A stretch of DNA of 64,000 nucleotides from Myxococcales bacterium (GCA_016794365.1 JAEUKB010000017.1:62001-126000); one strand, 5' to 3'; shown: positions 34,609 to 44,257, counted from the first letter of the stretch. Made by a program: numbers and translations. Notes: generated by a model from the letters alone, not told the origin.

Positions 34609-36090
34609 ATGAAAAAGACCTTCCTTTCCCGTCTGATCGTTCCCTGTCTGCTTGTGTCTGTTGCGAGCGGCTGCTCTGCCTTTTCGTCCTCTGCTCTGTC
34701 TGGTGCGCCAGCGGGTGATTTTGGGGCCACTCCAGGTGGTGTCAAAGACCTCTCTTCCGCGCGAGCGCTCGTCGATAATGGCCAAGTTCCACCGGCCAGC
34801 GCGCTACTGACTGAAGCCGCCTTTGCAGAGCACGATCTCCCGCTGGGAGGAGCCCCCTGTTCAAGCATCCTGTGCGTACGGAGTGCTGTAGGAATCGCTC
34901 CTGACCTGGATGCCAAGCAGTCTGGATGGCTTCAGGTTGGGATGTCTTCGAACATCAATCCAGCGACGTACAAGCGACCGACACTGCATGCCATCTTTAC
35001 GGTCGATGTCTCTGGATCCATGGGCTGGAACTCTGCACACAGCGACAATCCAGACTACGCAACGGCGGGACGGCTGGCGTATCTGCTGTCACGCAAGATT
35101 GCCTCGCAGCTAACCCCTGGTGACAGCGTGTCTTTGGTGACCTACGGAAGCAACGTCAGCACCGTGTTTGAAAGCATCGCAGGAGACGATCCTCTCATCT
35201 TTTCTTCGATCGAAAAGCTGACCACTGCGGGCTCTACCAACATGGAAGCGGGACTGCGCCGCGCATATGAAATCGCCAACCGTCGCAAGGGAGTTGCCGT
35301 CGAGTCGCGCGTCTTTCTGTTTTCCGATGAGCAGCCCAATGTCGGAGCAACCACGGCCACAGAGTTCCAGAAAATCCTACAGAGCGGAGCCAGCGAAGGA
35401 ATCGGAATCACGCTGTTTGGTCTGGGACTTGGACACAGCAATGAGCTGACACAACAGCTCAGTCATCTACGCGGAGCCAATGCATTTGGCTTGGCCAAGA
35501 CCTCGGATGTGGATGCGCTCATCGAAGACTCTTGGCCGTGGATGGCGAGTCCGATTGCCTACGATCTGAAGCTGAACGTACAGCCAACCATGGGCTTTTC
35601 TGTGACGCAGAACTACGGATTCCCAGGAGACCCGCAGAGTGGCTCTGTGCTCGATGTCTCTACCGTATTCCTAAGCAAGCGCAAAGGAGCGCTGCTGATG
35701 CAGCTCGCTGGGAATGGCACCACCTGGAACGGAGCCGGAGCGAGCACGAAGCTCTCGTACGTCACCCCGTCTGGTCAGCCCGTGATGGAAACCTTCAGCA
35801 GTACGTACACAGGCAATCCGCTTGATGCACGAAACATGTACTTTGAGCAGCCCGCTGTAGGAAAGACGGTTGCGCTCGCGCTGCTGATGTCAGGAATGAA
35901 GGATGCAGCGGTGCTCTATGCGACCGACAAGAGCGCTGCGATTGCCAAGATGGAAAAGGTGGTTTCCCGAATCAGCGACGATGCAAAAGCCTTTGCAGAC
36001 TCCAGCTTTGATCGCGATGTGAAGCTTGCCAGCGACATCTTGGCGCTCATGAAAAAAGGCGCACCGCAGGGTGATCTGTACGGACGCTAA
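34609..36090 (+). CDS. VWA-domain lipoprotein
   Basis: 493 residues from the ATG at 34609 with GGAG 8 nt upstream. Lipobox VASGC (residues 17-21). A von Willebrand A domain (about 115-300) opens with [10 protein letters not shown], a complete MIDAS motif, and continues with [15 protein letters not shown]. The later region (about 310-470) is beta-rich as in YfbK-type proteins. It binds a divalent metal and probably a protein partner at the cell surface. Two Cys at CSSILC may pair. Confidence 0.85.
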   Translation: MKKTFLSRLIVPCLLVSVASGCSAFSSSALSGAPAGDFGATPGGVKDLSSARALVDNGQVPPASALLTEAAFAEHDLPLGGAPCSSILCVRSAVGIAPDLDAKQSGWLQVGMSSNINPATYKRPTLHAIFTVDVSGSMGWNSAHSDNPDYATAGRLAYLLSRKIASQLTPGDSVSLVTYGSNVSTVFESIAGDDPLIFSSIEKLTTAGSTNMEAGLRRAYEIANRRKGVAVESRVFLFSDEQPNVGATTATEFQKILQSGASEGIGITLFGLGLGHSNELTQQLSHLRGANAFGLAKTSDVDALIEDSWPWMASPIAYDLKLNVQPTMGFSVTQNYGFPGDPQSGSVLDVSTVFLSKRKGALLMQLAGNGTTWNGAGASTKLSYVTPSGQPVMETFSSTYTGNPLDARNMYFEQPAVGKTVALALLMSGMKDAAVLYATDKSAAIAKMEKVVSRISDDAKAFADSSFDRDVKLASDILALMKKGAPQGDLYGR

Positions 36091-36276
36091 CAACACTCCC
36101 AAGCGATCCCAGCCTCGCTCCCACAGCACGATTTCAGAGCGCGTTCCCACAACACGCTCCTACACACGTACCAGCGCAGGCGGACGCTCACTTTTCGCGA
36201 CACTACGCATTCAGCAGGAATGTCGTTCCGTAGTCACTCTGTAGCATGCGATGATGCGAAAAGGAGTGATCCGCTG

Positions 36277-37863
36277 ATGAGCGATGTCCGTTCTGCTACA
36301 GAGTACGATGAGCTTCCCTATCCATGCGGAGGCCATGAACAGACACACCCTGCGCACCTGGCCACACTGGCTACGCTGTTTGGGCTACGTACTGCACCGC
36401 TGCAAACCTGTCGGGTCTTGGAACTGGGCTGTGGCGACGGAAGCAACCTGATTCCGATGGCGCTCAGCATGCCGCAAGCCACGTTTGTGGGAGTCGATCT
36501 GTCGCGTCGTCAGATCGAAATGGGACAGGCAGAAGTGCAGCAGCTTGGGCTCTCGAACCTGTCGCTGCGTCATCAAGATCTGATGCAGTTTGGTGAAGGA
36601 GAGCAGCCCTTCGACTTCATCATTGCGCACGGAATCTATTCTTGGGTTCCCACTCCTGTACGCAGCAAGATCTGGGAGATCTGTAGCAAGCTCCTGAGCC
36701 AATGCGGTGTGGTGTACATGAGCTACAACACCTATCCCGGCTGGCATCAGCGCATGATGGTGCGCGACATGATGCGCTTTCATACGCAGAACATTCACGA
36801 TCCACAGCGTAGGAAAGCGCAGGCGCTTGCGATGGTGAACTTCGTCGCACAATCGACTCCGCCACAGCTTCCTTTGCATCGCAAAGCGCTGGAAACAGAG
36901 CTGGCCAGACTCAGCGAGCTGCCACTGAACTACGTGTTTCACGATGACTTGGGAGCGATCAATCAGCCGTTCTACTTTCATGAGTTCATCACCGCTGCGG
37001 GCGAACACGGACTTCAGTTCCTTTCAGAGTCACGCTTTCACGCGATGCAAGACACCAGGCTGTCACCAGAGACTCGCAACGCGCTGCGACAAGCGGGCGA
37101 CCTACTGGTGATGGAGCAGTATCGCGACTACATCACCTGCAATGCGTTTCGTCAGACCTTGCTCTGTCACTCGAACCAGCCGCTTGATCGACGCCTACGT
37201 CCAGAGCAGATGGAGTCACTTTGCTTTTCCTCAACGCTGCGCTGCAAGTCCGCTCAGCCAGATCTCACGCATCCAACGGAAGAAGCGTTCCATTACGATG
37301 GCATGACGCTGAAGCTATCGATTCCGGTGGCCAAAGCCGCACTTGTGATCTTGCAAGAGCACGCGCCCAAAGCGGTTCCGTTTGAAACGCTGTTTCAACT
37401 GTCGCTTGTCCGTAGTCAGACCGTGCAAGTCGCAGAGTTCGATCTGCGCTTCCGCATGAACCAGCGACAAGAACTGGCCGAGCTACTGCTCGCAGGCTTT
37501 GGTGCAGGCGTGATTCGTCCGGTGCTGTTTCAAGCAGACTTCACGCTCCATCCTGGCGAGAAGCCCAAGCTCGGTCCGCTGGCGCGCCTGCGCATCGCTG
37601 CGAACAAAGAAGTGACGACTCCGTTACTCGATAACATTCGCTTTGAAGAGCCGTTTGGTCGCGCCGTTGCACTGTGCTGTGATGGACAAACAACCCAGAC
37701 AGAGATCATCGAGCAGCTCACGCAGCGGGTTGCATCCGGTGAGTTCCCAAGTGAGCTGACCGACGGAAAAGTTCCATCCCGAGAAGCACTACACCAGCTC
37801 GTGAGGGAGCGAGTCACAGAGTGTCTGGATCGCATCGCACGCTATGCAGTGCTGATCGAATAA
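36277..37863 (+). CDS. SAM-dependent methyltransferase with regulatory domain
   Basis: 528 residues; AGGAG lies upstream of the ATG at 36277. The N-terminal class I methyltransferase domain has VLELGCGDGSN (SAM loop), FVGVDLS and FDFIIAHGIYSWVP. The C-terminal 250 residues match the methyltransferase regulatory domain found in such proteins, often paired with surface glycan or lipid modification. Cytoplasmic. The substrate is unknown. A 186-bp gap separates it from the VWA gene. Confidence 0.88.
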   Translation: MSDVRSATEYDELPYPCGGHEQTHPAHLATLATLFGLRTAPLQTCRVLELGCGDGSNLIPMALSMPQATFVGVDLSRRQIEMGQAEVQQLGLSNLSLRHQDLMQFGEGEQPFDFIIAHGIYSWVPTPVRSKIWEICSKLLSQCGVVYMSYNTYPGWHQRMMVRDMMRFHTQNIHDPQRRKAQALAMVNFVAQSTPPQLPLHRKALETELARLSELPLNYVFHDDLGAINQPFYFHEFITAAGEHGLQFLSESRFHAMQDTRLSPETRNALRQAGDLLVMEQYRDYITCNAFRQTLLCHSNQPLDRRLRPEQMESLCFSSTLRCKSAQPDLTHPTEEAFHYDGMTLKLSIPVAKAALVILQEHAPKAVPFETLFQLSLVRSQTVQVAEFDLRFRMNQRQELAELLLAGFGAGVIRPVLFQADFTLHPGEKPKLGPLARLRIAANKEVTTPLLDNIRFEEPFGRAVALCCDGQTTQTEIIEQLTQRVASGEFPSELTDGKVPSREALHQLVRERVTECLDRIARYAVLIE

Positions 37864-37879
37864 TCGCAACGAGCAGCGC

Positions 37880-38293
37880 TCAGTGCGGCGTCTTCAGCGT
37901 CTCTCGGATTGTCTCGATGAACGCATAGGCCGCCGACTCCTCTTCAAAGAAGCGGGCAGGCCATGAGCTCAGTCCGATCAGCTCGGTTGCGCGCAGATAC
38001 AGACTCCCAATCGTGCGAATCGGCAAGCTGGCACCGATGATTGCGCTCGCAGACACTGTGTGATCTTTCCGCCAGTCCGCCATGATCTTGCGCACCTCTG
38101 GAGAAGGCGGCACTGCCCGCGCGACAAAGAAGACGCTAAACAGACAGGCATTCTCTTTCAGACAGTCATTGTAGATCTGCTGAATGAGCAGGACTTCTTC
38201 GACGCTGCACGGACCATCCCAATGGACGCTGACCGTGTCACGATCCACCACCACACGGTGTCTGCCGATCTGCGTCTCTTTGCGCGCTCGCAT
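37880..38293 (-). CDS. Hypothetical protein of STAS/SpoIIAA-like size
   Basis: 137 residues from the ATG at 38293, 7 bp after the DUF1552 stop; a longer frame to 38362 would overlap that gene by 62 bp. It begins RARKETQIGRHRVVVDRD. Small alpha/beta proteins of this kind (TVSVHWDGPC, then FFVARAVPPSPEVRKIM) recur in Myxococcota with no known role. The 3' end of the DUF1592-DUF1552 operon. Confidence 0.6.
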   Translation of the reverse strand: MRARKETQIGRHRVVVDRDTVSVHWDGPCSVEEVLLIQQIYNDCLKENACLFSVFFVARAVPPSPEVRKIMADWRKDHTVSASAIIGASLPIRTIGSLYLRATELIGLSSWPARFFEEESAAYAFIETIRETLKTPH

Positions 38294-38300
38294 CAGCCAT

Positions 38301-39686
38301 TTATCGTAACGAAAAGCCGCCGGAAAGGAATCCCGGTAATGGCCCCGAACTGGAATCGCCAAAGCGCCAGATGTCTTGCTTCATCGCACGCGCAATCGAT
38401 ACAAGCAGATCACCATGACGCCGGTATCCGTACTGAAGCAAGCGGCCCGTGGTGAGCGCTCCGCCCCCTTTGCCAGCGACGATGAACGGGAGGTTGTCAT
38501 GGCTGTGGGTGTTGCCATCGCAGATCTCGCTACACAGCACCACAAGTGAATAGTCCAGCATCGTGCCATCCCCTTCTGGTCGCTGCTTGAGCTGATCCAC
38601 CAGGTAGGCAAACTGCTGCACCCAATAACGTCGCTGCGCAAAGTAATCACGGAACTCGCGCTTCCCTTTGTCCTGACTGGGACCGTAGTGCGACGCTTGA
38701 TGACTGCGCATGTCGAACTTCGGATCGTACATCTCTGTCGCAGGGAATCGACTCATGATCAGCTCACTGGTGTGATGAGACGCTTGCACCACGCCGACCT
38801 TGGTCAGTCCGCACGCCATCGCTTGCACCATCAGATCCAACTGCGCGCGCAGGATCTTGGGAAAGTTCCCCGGATCATACAGCACTGCGTCGCTGAGCCC
38901 CGCTGTATCAATGCGCGGATCCGAGCAGGTCGCTTTCGGCGGCGGCATCATTCCGGGAATCCCTTTGACCCTCCGTTCGACTTCTCGCAGCGCTTCTACA
39001 TGCAGTTCCAGCTTCTTTTTTTCGACATTCCCAAGCTGCGCACGTAGCTCTTCCAGATCCTTCATCGTGGCATCGATCACGCTGACAGCCAGCGTGTCTT
39101 GGGTGCCGCCACCGCTGCCACCGCCCGACGGATTGGTCTTCCCAAACAGGCGCTCAAACGCACGCATCGGACTGTCTTCCGGGGTCGCGCTCGTGCCTGC
39201 ACTGGGATAAGAGATGTGTTTGTCTCCAGACGCGCTGTTGTGATTGGCCATCGCGCCCAGATACAGATGACGAAACAGAGCCCCCGCACCTGCGGTCTTG
39301 GCCAGGTACTGATCGATGGACTCTCCGTTGCCACCATCGACGGCGGTCAGTAACTTTTTGGCTCCGCCAGGATGACTTCCAGTATCCGTGGGACCAGAAG
39401 ACAGACCTGTTAGGAATACGCAGTCATCCTTCAGGGTTCCCAGTCCTTGAAGCTGTTCGTTTAAGGAAAAGCTGCGCTCGCTCCCTTGCAAGTGCCACAG
39501 GCTGGGACTGCCATCTGCCGACGGACCAGCAACCCCATCGGGGAAGTAAAAGAAGATGACGCGCCGCGCCCCACCAGAAGGAGCCGCCAGCGCACGTCGC
39601 CCCGCTGGATCCAGTCCGCCAAGCGGAAGAGCCAGCGCTGAAGCAGCCGCCGCACGCAGCAGTGTTCGTCGAGAAAACACGCTCAT
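38301..39686 (-). CDS. DUF1552 protein with Tat signal (pair 1)
   Basis: 461 residues. The N-terminus has a twin-arginine signal (SRRTLLRAAAASALALP). The body matches DUF1552: RRVIFFYFPDG near residue 45, MVQASHHTSELIMSRFP, SEICDGNTHSHDNLPFIVAGKGGG. DUF1552 proteins resemble metal-dependent phosphoesterase/sulfatase-like folds and are nearly always next to a DUF1592-type cytochrome. Its start overlaps the DUF1592 stop (ATGA), so both are made together. Exported, function unknown. Confidence 0.88.
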   Translation of the reverse strand: MSVFSRRTLLRAAAASALALPLGGLDPAGRRALAAPSGGARRVIFFYFPDGVAGPSADGSPSLWHLQGSERSFSLNEQLQGLGTLKDDCVFLTGLSSGPTDTGSHPGGAKKLLTAVDGGNGESIDQYLAKTAGAGALFRHLYLGAMANHNSASGDKHISYPSAGTSATPEDSPMRAFERLFGKTNPSGGGSGGGTQDTLAVSVIDATMKDLEELRAQLGNVEKKKLELHVEALREVERRVKGIPGMMPPPKATCSDPRIDTAGLSDAVLYDPGNFPKILRAQLDLMVQAMACGLTKVGVVQASHHTSELIMSRFPATEMYDPKFDMRSHQASHYGPSQDKGKREFRDYFAQRRYWVQQFAYLVDQLKQRPEGDGTMLDYSLVVLCSEICDGNTHSHDNLPFIVAGKGGGALTTGRLLQYGYRRHGDLLVSIARAMKQDIWRFGDSSSGPLPGFLSGGFSLR

Positions 39687-41878
39687 CGGGACACTCCTTC
39701 CTGGGTCGGAGCCTCTGCTGCTCGCAGCAGGAATCCTTCACTTTCAGTAATCGCCAGCAACAGTTCTTGCATGCGATGTCCGCTGTCACGGAAGCGATTC
39801 TGAAGTCGCCACAGAGAACAGAAGTGCTGTCCCACATCTTCCTGCGCGCCTTGCACATAGCGCAGCGTCTTGCGCACGAAACAGTATCGCGCACGCTCGG
39901 ATTCTGCCAGAAGCTGGCCCAGCTCTTTGAGCGATCCATACTGCGCATGCGTCAGCGATCCCAGCGCTTCCCGATCATTGAGATCTCCGAGCGAGTCAAT
40001 CGGCTGACCGTTTTCCGATTCACGCCACTTTCCGATCGCATCAAAGCGCTCAAAGCCAAAGCCTACGTCGTCAATGTACTGATGACAGCTCTTACAGAAC
40101 GCGACGCTGGTGTGTTGGCGGAAGCGCTCACGCGTGGTTGCTTTCGGATCCACCTGCGGAACTCCGCCCGCGTTGGGAGGCGGTGGCGGAAGCTCTTCAC
40201 AGAGTAGCTGTCTGCGCACAAACAGACCTCTGCGAATCGGTGAGCTTTGATCAGAGTGCGCATAGCTTCCAAGCACACTGCCATGTCCAAGCCATCCCGC
40301 GCGCTGAACCGATCCATAGGACTGCTTTGCATGCGTACTTGCAGATACTCCGCTCATTCCGTAGAGCCGCGCCAGATCTGCATTCACGAAGGAATAGTCC
40401 GCCGTAAACAGCTCCTCAAAGCGTCCGCTTCCGTCGAGCGCAACGTGCGCAAAGAAGCGCTGCGTCTCTTCCGCCATCGCGCTGCGCAGTGCGGTCGAAA
40501 AGTCAGGATACAGCACCGTGCTCTTGTTCGCGGTCAGGATGTCTTCCGCGCCCAAGTACGCCAGCGCAAAGGAACCCAGCACCGTACGACTGCGTGGGCT
40601 CGATAACAGTCGCTGCGCCTGCTCTTTCACTTGTTCAGGAGTACGCAAATCGTCACGCGCTGCCGCCGCAAAGAGCTGTTCATCAGGCATGCTGCCCCAA
40701 AACAGATACGACAGCGCGCTCGCCACTTCATACGCAGTCAGCTTGTAGGTTCCGTCGGGCTGTGGCTCTCCCAGCTCTGATCGATATAGGAAGTGCGGAC
40801 TGGTCAGCAGCGCCTGAACCGCCGCAGAGATTCCTTCCGCAAAGGTCTTCTGTGACACGATGAGCGCTTGATATCGCGACAGCTCACTTGAACGAAGGGG
40901 ACGACGGAACGCGCGCAGTCCAAACGTCTGCAAGAACTGCTCTGCACAGGCTGCTGCACGGCCTCCGTTTGGATCACAAGGAAGCACTGTAGAGAGCTGA
41001 TCCGTGATCTGTTTCGCCGCGATCTCTGCCCCTTTGCGGAATCCTTCCAGATGCGAAGAAGACACCAATCTTCCGTCGGAATGATTGTCAAAACCATATC
41101 CTTCCGGTCGCGCATCAGGAGGCAAGTCCGCAGTCAGATCAAGCTGCGTAGCACCTGGCTTACACGTCACGGTCAACAGCGAGTTCTGTCCGCCAAAGCC
41201 ATCCGGCATCGTGCGCGGATTTCCGGGATCAGTCACCCAGTCCTTTTCATCCAGTACAAACTTGTAGCTGTAGGAACCGGGATCCAGTACACGCTCTAAC
41301 TTCCAGCGCTTTTCCGTCGCTGAATAGGTAAGGGGCCAGCCTCCTAGTGCGAGCGTTGCGGGCCAGTTGTTGAAGCTTCCCGCCACATGTACCGACCGCA
41401 GCGTCTTTCCCATTGGATCGTACGAAAACACCGGAGCCACACAGGTTCCGCTGCGCTGTGGCAGCAGATCCATGATGGTGTTTTGGTATTCCTTTCGCGT
41501 CAGGAGTCGCAAGCGACGGACTCCCAAGCTGCGCTCACCACACGTCGGTGAACCGGCCTTCATGTCCGCTTTGATATAGGCCGTCACATACTGCGCGCAC
41601 GATCCGCTACAGCGCCCCGGACTTCCCGGTGGCATCCGCTGCGCAATGATCTCGCGAAGTGATGATTCGCTCTGGGTGGATGGCAGCAGCGACGGAGCCG
41701 AGACTCCTTGTCCGCTTGTGCCATGACAGACAGAGCAGTGCTCTACATACAGCGCTTGTCCTTTGGCCACAGCATCTGGATCGGATGCCAGCGGATCTTC
41801 GGCTGTGGTCTGTGTACAGCCCGATCCGAGTAGCCAAGACAGAAGCGCGACAGCAACCTGGCGCGACAGACCGCGCAC
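39683..41878 (-). CDS. DUF1592/1588-type cytochrome c protein with inserted CBM48 (pair 1)
   Basis: 731 residues from a GTG at 41878, which gives a lipoprotein signal (LLGSGC); GTG at 41905 is the other choice. A cytochrome c heme motif CSVCH (residues 48-52) comes first. RRLRLLTRKEYQNTIMDLL opens the DUF1587/1595 region, directly followed by an inserted CBM48/AMPK-type glycogen-binding domain (about 151-239: VHVAGSFNNWP, GSYSYKFVLDEKDWVTD). Then come the DUF1592, DUF1588 and DUF1585 blocks (FLYRSELGEP, RRGLFVRRQLLCEELPPPP, CKSCHQYIDDVGFGFERFD). Probably an exported redox protein. Confidence 0.88.
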   Translation of the reverse strand: MRGLSRQVAVALLSWLLGSGCTQTTAEDPLASDPDAVAKGQALYVEHCSVCHGTSGQGVSAPSLLPSTQSESSLREIIAQRMPPGSPGRCSGSCAQYVTAYIKADMKAGSPTCGERSLGVRRLRLLTRKEYQNTIMDLLPQRSGTCVAPVFSYDPMGKTLRSVHVAGSFNNWPATLALGGWPLTYSATEKRWKLERVLDPGSYSYKFVLDEKDWVTDPGNPRTMPDGFGGQNSLLTVTCKPGATQLDLTADLPPDARPEGYGFDNHSDGRLVSSSHLEGFRKGAEIAAKQITDQLSTVLPCDPNGGRAAACAEQFLQTFGLRAFRRPLRSSELSRYQALIVSQKTFAEGISAAVQALLTSPHFLYRSELGEPQPDGTYKLTAYEVASALSYLFWGSMPDEQLFAAAARDDLRTPEQVKEQAQRLLSSPRSRTVLGSFALAYLGAEDILTANKSTVLYPDFSTALRSAMAEETQRFFAHVALDGSGRFEELFTADYSFVNADLARLYGMSGVSASTHAKQSYGSVQRAGWLGHGSVLGSYAHSDQSSPIRRGLFVRRQLLCEELPPPPPNAGGVPQVDPKATTRERFRQHTSVAFCKSCHQYIDDVGFGFERFDAIGKWRESENGQPIDSLGDLNDREALGSLTHAQYGSLKELGQLLAESERARYCFVRKTLRYVQGAQEDVGQHFCSLWRLQNRFRDSGHRMQELLLAITESEGFLLRAAEAPTQEGVSR

Positions 41879-41928
41879 CGACAACGATTGGGCGGGAGTC
41901 TTCACAACCCGCACACTAGCAAAACCAA

Positions 41929-43269
41929 TCAGTGTTTTGCGGGCGGTCGCCAACCTTTTAGCGGACCGGGCTTGCGACGGACTCCGTAATGTCCGCCCAC
42001 AAACTTGCACTGCATCACATACAGCGCCGATGACAAGATGTTGAGCGCAGCTTTCAAATCAGCACGCTCACCGGGATTGCCGGGATCGGGAGGCACCGGC
42101 ACCGGAAACGCATCATAACAAGCAAGCTCTGCTTCCCGCGCGGTGGCTCGACACTGATAGAGCCGCGCCACCATTTCCCCCTGACGAATCGATGGATACA
42201 TGAACGGAACGCCGTAGAGCTTGTGCGTGTTGTGCGACGCGTGGCGAATCTCTGATTGCGTCATTCCGAGCAGTCTCTGTTCGGGCAGCGGCGTCTCCAT
42301 CACCTCGCAGCCAACCATCGCACGCAGCAGCTGCATCACTTCTTCGAGATCACCGACCAGACCCGATGCGCCTTCCGTGTCCGCCGTGCGCTGCGCATCG
42401 AGCACCAGCCCTTGCAGCAGATCCAGCTTGCCGCGCAGTCGCATGCGCGGATGGCTCTTTTCGACCAGCGTCTCGTCGTCGCGCAGATGCGTCAGGTGTT
42501 CGGGCTTTTTCTGAAGTCGCTGTCCCGTCGAAAGAACCTTGAAGCGACCTTCTCCCGGTCCGGGCGGTCTGCCTCCCAGCGACTCACCACCACCGCGTGC
42601 CGACTGTCGAGCCGCCAGCGGAGACTTCGCCACGTCGATGACCGCCGCCGCAAACGCTTCCGCCGCCGCTTCACACGCAGGCAGCGAGCCCGACAAGTAC
42701 GCACCCGCGAAGTTTGTTTCCGTCGGAGGCCCGAAGAACTTGAGCAGCTCGACTCCGCCGACTTTCAGCGCCGCGTCGATCGCGATCATCGCTTCCAGCG
42801 GTGGTGCAATCAGATAGGCAAGCGGCTCTCCGACGGAGACATTGGCCAGCTTGGACAGATATCGTCCCGTCGCACGCACGACGTGAGGAAAAAAGCACAG
42901 CCGTCCCTGTCCATCCGCTGAATAAAACCAAGCTTCGTCGGACAGACAGCGCTGACAGGCTTCGAGTGCGTGATGAACCTCGTCGATGTCGTGGCTGGCA
43001 TAACAGCCAATCACTTCCCCCGAGAGCGGTCCCGACGCATGCGCCGCGCCAGCGTAAAACGACTTCGCATACACCACTTCGACCGCTGCGGCCTTGGTTC
43101 CTTCGTCGAGCGCCACGTACAGCGCATCATCGCTCGTACAGGTGATAAAGCCGACCGAGCGCACACCGTCAGCAAGACCAAGCTGCTGCGCCAGTGGCTC
43201 TGCGACGGTGGCAATCGTGCGCACCGACAATACCTGAGGCTTTACCGGACAGAGAGAAAAGCGCGCCAT
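41929..43269 (-). CDS. EutL microcompartment shell protein fused to EutT adenosyltransferase
   Basis: 446 residues. Residues 1-215 are EutL-like, with tandem BMC domains: VGFITCTSDDALYVALDEGT, YAKSFYAGAAHASGPLSGEV and VGGVELLKFFGPPTETNFAG. A Gly-rich linker (220-245) leads to an EutT-type cobalamin adenosyltransferase (about 250-425): KLDLLQGLVLDAQ, LLRAMVGCEVMETPLPE, HASHNTHKLYGVPF and GEMVARLYQCRATAREAEL. EutL forms gated shell pores; EutT makes the adenosylcobalamin used by ethanolamine ammonia-lyase. I know of no standard fusion of the two. Cotranscribed with eutC, 17 bp upstream. Confidence 0.85.
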   Translation of the reverse strand: MARFSLCPVKPQVLSVRTIATVAEPLAQQLGLADGVRSVGFITCTSDDALYVALDEGTKAAAVEVVYAKSFYAGAAHASGPLSGEVIGCYASHDIDEVHHALEACQRCLSDEAWFYSADGQGRLCFFPHVVRATGRYLSKLANVSVGEPLAYLIAPPLEAMIAIDAALKVGGVELLKFFGPPTETNFAGAYLSGSLPACEAAAEAFAAAVIDVAKSPLAARQSARGGGESLGGRPPGPGEGRFKVLSTGQRLQKKPEHLTHLRDDETLVEKSHPRMRLRGKLDLLQGLVLDAQRTADTEGASGLVGDLEEVMQLLRAMVGCEVMETPLPEQRLLGMTQSEIRHASHNTHKLYGVPFMYPSIRQGEMVARLYQCRATAREAELACYDAFPVPVPPDPGNPGERADLKAALNILSSALYVMQCKFVGGHYGVRRKPGPLKGWRPPAKH

Positions 43270-43286
43270 GCGATTGCCCTGCCCTT

Positions 43287-44141
43287 TTACCCGAGGATGA
43301 CGCCGGACTTTTTGTCCCGCAGGATGCGCGCAATGCTGTCGGAGATCTGCACCGCCGCTTGCGCAGGCGGAAAGCCACGCGGGTTGATGTTCGAGATCAC
43401 TTCGCGATCCGCATCGGTTGCGCCCGTCGCTGGCCGATAGATAAAGTACGCCGACAAGCTATCCGCAAAGCCCAGACCGGGACGCTCTCCGCAGATGAAC
43501 AGACAGCTCTCACACTCGATAAGCCGCGCCACTTCGTCCATGATCTTGACGCGCGACAGATGGACAAACAGCGGCGGATTGGCGCGAATACCTCGAGACT
43601 GAAGCTCTCGACTGAGCGCTTGCTGAAGCGGCTCGGCATTGACGTTGATCGCTTCCGCCGAAAGTCCATCGCCATAAATGATCTGAAGCTGCGCACCTTT
43701 GGGCAGCTTCGCAACAACGACTTCCTTGGCTTCGTCGGACAGCGCACGACCTGCGTCGGGACGCTGCAAAAAGTGCTTCTTGTCCTTGGCTTGACTGCGC
43801 ACCTGCACAAAGCCCAGACGCGTGAGCAGCTCGCTGTTGACCTCGGACAGCACCGCTTCCTTCGCCGCCGCGTGATCCGCCCGAAACTTGAGCAGCGTCG
43901 AAGTGGTATAGCGCGTCCCAGTTCGACCCACCGCAACCCGCGCCGGAGTCGAGGCAATCAGCGACTTCAGCGATGCAGGCTGCGCCGGATTGGGCAGCAC
44001 ACTGGGTTGCAGCAGCACTTCCCCACCGTGGGTAAAGGTCGCTTGTGCGACGTGCTCGGCGACTGCGCGCTGATCAGAGTGCTTGCGCAGCGCGTCCCGA
44101 ACCATTGCTTCAATTGCGCCTCGGTCGAGTGTGTCAGCCAT
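43287..44141 (-). CDS. eutC: Ethanolamine ammonia-lyase small subunit EutC
   Basis: 284 residues from the ATG at 44141. Motifs of EutC: ARVAVGRTGTRYTTSTLLKF, VIYGDGLSAEAIN-type IIYGDGLSAEAINVN, then LFICGERPGLGFADSLSAYF and DREVISNINPRG. EutC with EutB cleaves ethanolamine to acetaldehyde and ammonia using adenosylcobalamin. EutB, normally encoded just upstream, is absent: the next gene upstream runs the other way. The enzyme can work only if eutB is elsewhere. Downstream is the EutL-EutT fusion. Confidence 0.92.
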   Translation of the reverse strand: MADTLDRGAIEAMVRDALRKHSDQRAVAEHVAQATFTHGGEVLLQPSVLPNPAQPASLKSLIASTPARVAVGRTGTRYTTSTLLKFRADHAAAKEAVLSEVNSELLTRLGFVQVRSQAKDKKHFLQRPDAGRALSDEAKEVVVAKLPKGAQLQIIYGDGLSAEAINVNAEPLQQALSRELQSRGIRANPPLFVHLSRVKIMDEVARLIECESCLFICGERPGLGFADSLSAYFIYRPATGATDADREVISNINPRGFPPAQAAVQISDSIARILRDKKSGVILG

Positions 44142-44161
44142 GTGCGGCGGGTTATAGCACA

Positions 44162-44181
44162 CGCCTCAAAAAACTGAGGCG
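44162..44181. promoter_or_regulatory. Inverted repeat 20 bp upstream of eutC
   Basis: CGCCTCA at 44162-44168 pairs with TGAGGCG at 44175-44181 around a 6-nt loop. On the minus strand the loop is T-rich. The spot is the eutC 5' leader or promoter, so an operator or RNA hairpin is possible. It does not look like a cobalamin riboswitch; the region is too short. Confidence 0.45.
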
Positions 44182-44238
44182 CACGACTTTGCGTGCCGAT
44201 GCGCTTGCGACTCGACGTAGACTTGGCCAGCTTGGGCA

Positions 44239-44257
44239 CACGGTTTGCAGAACCGTG
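44239..44257. promoter_or_regulatory. Inverted repeat upstream of the coiled-coil gene
   Basis: CACGGTT at 44239-44245 pairs with AACCGTG at 44251-44257 around TGCAG, 17 bp before the ATG at 44275. It is the second palindrome in the divergent eutC region and may bind a regulator or fold in the leader RNA. Confidence 0.45.

Noticed and set aside
43194..44177. 327-codon open frame on the plus strand
   Set aside because: Antisense to eutC, which has clear family motifs on the other strand.
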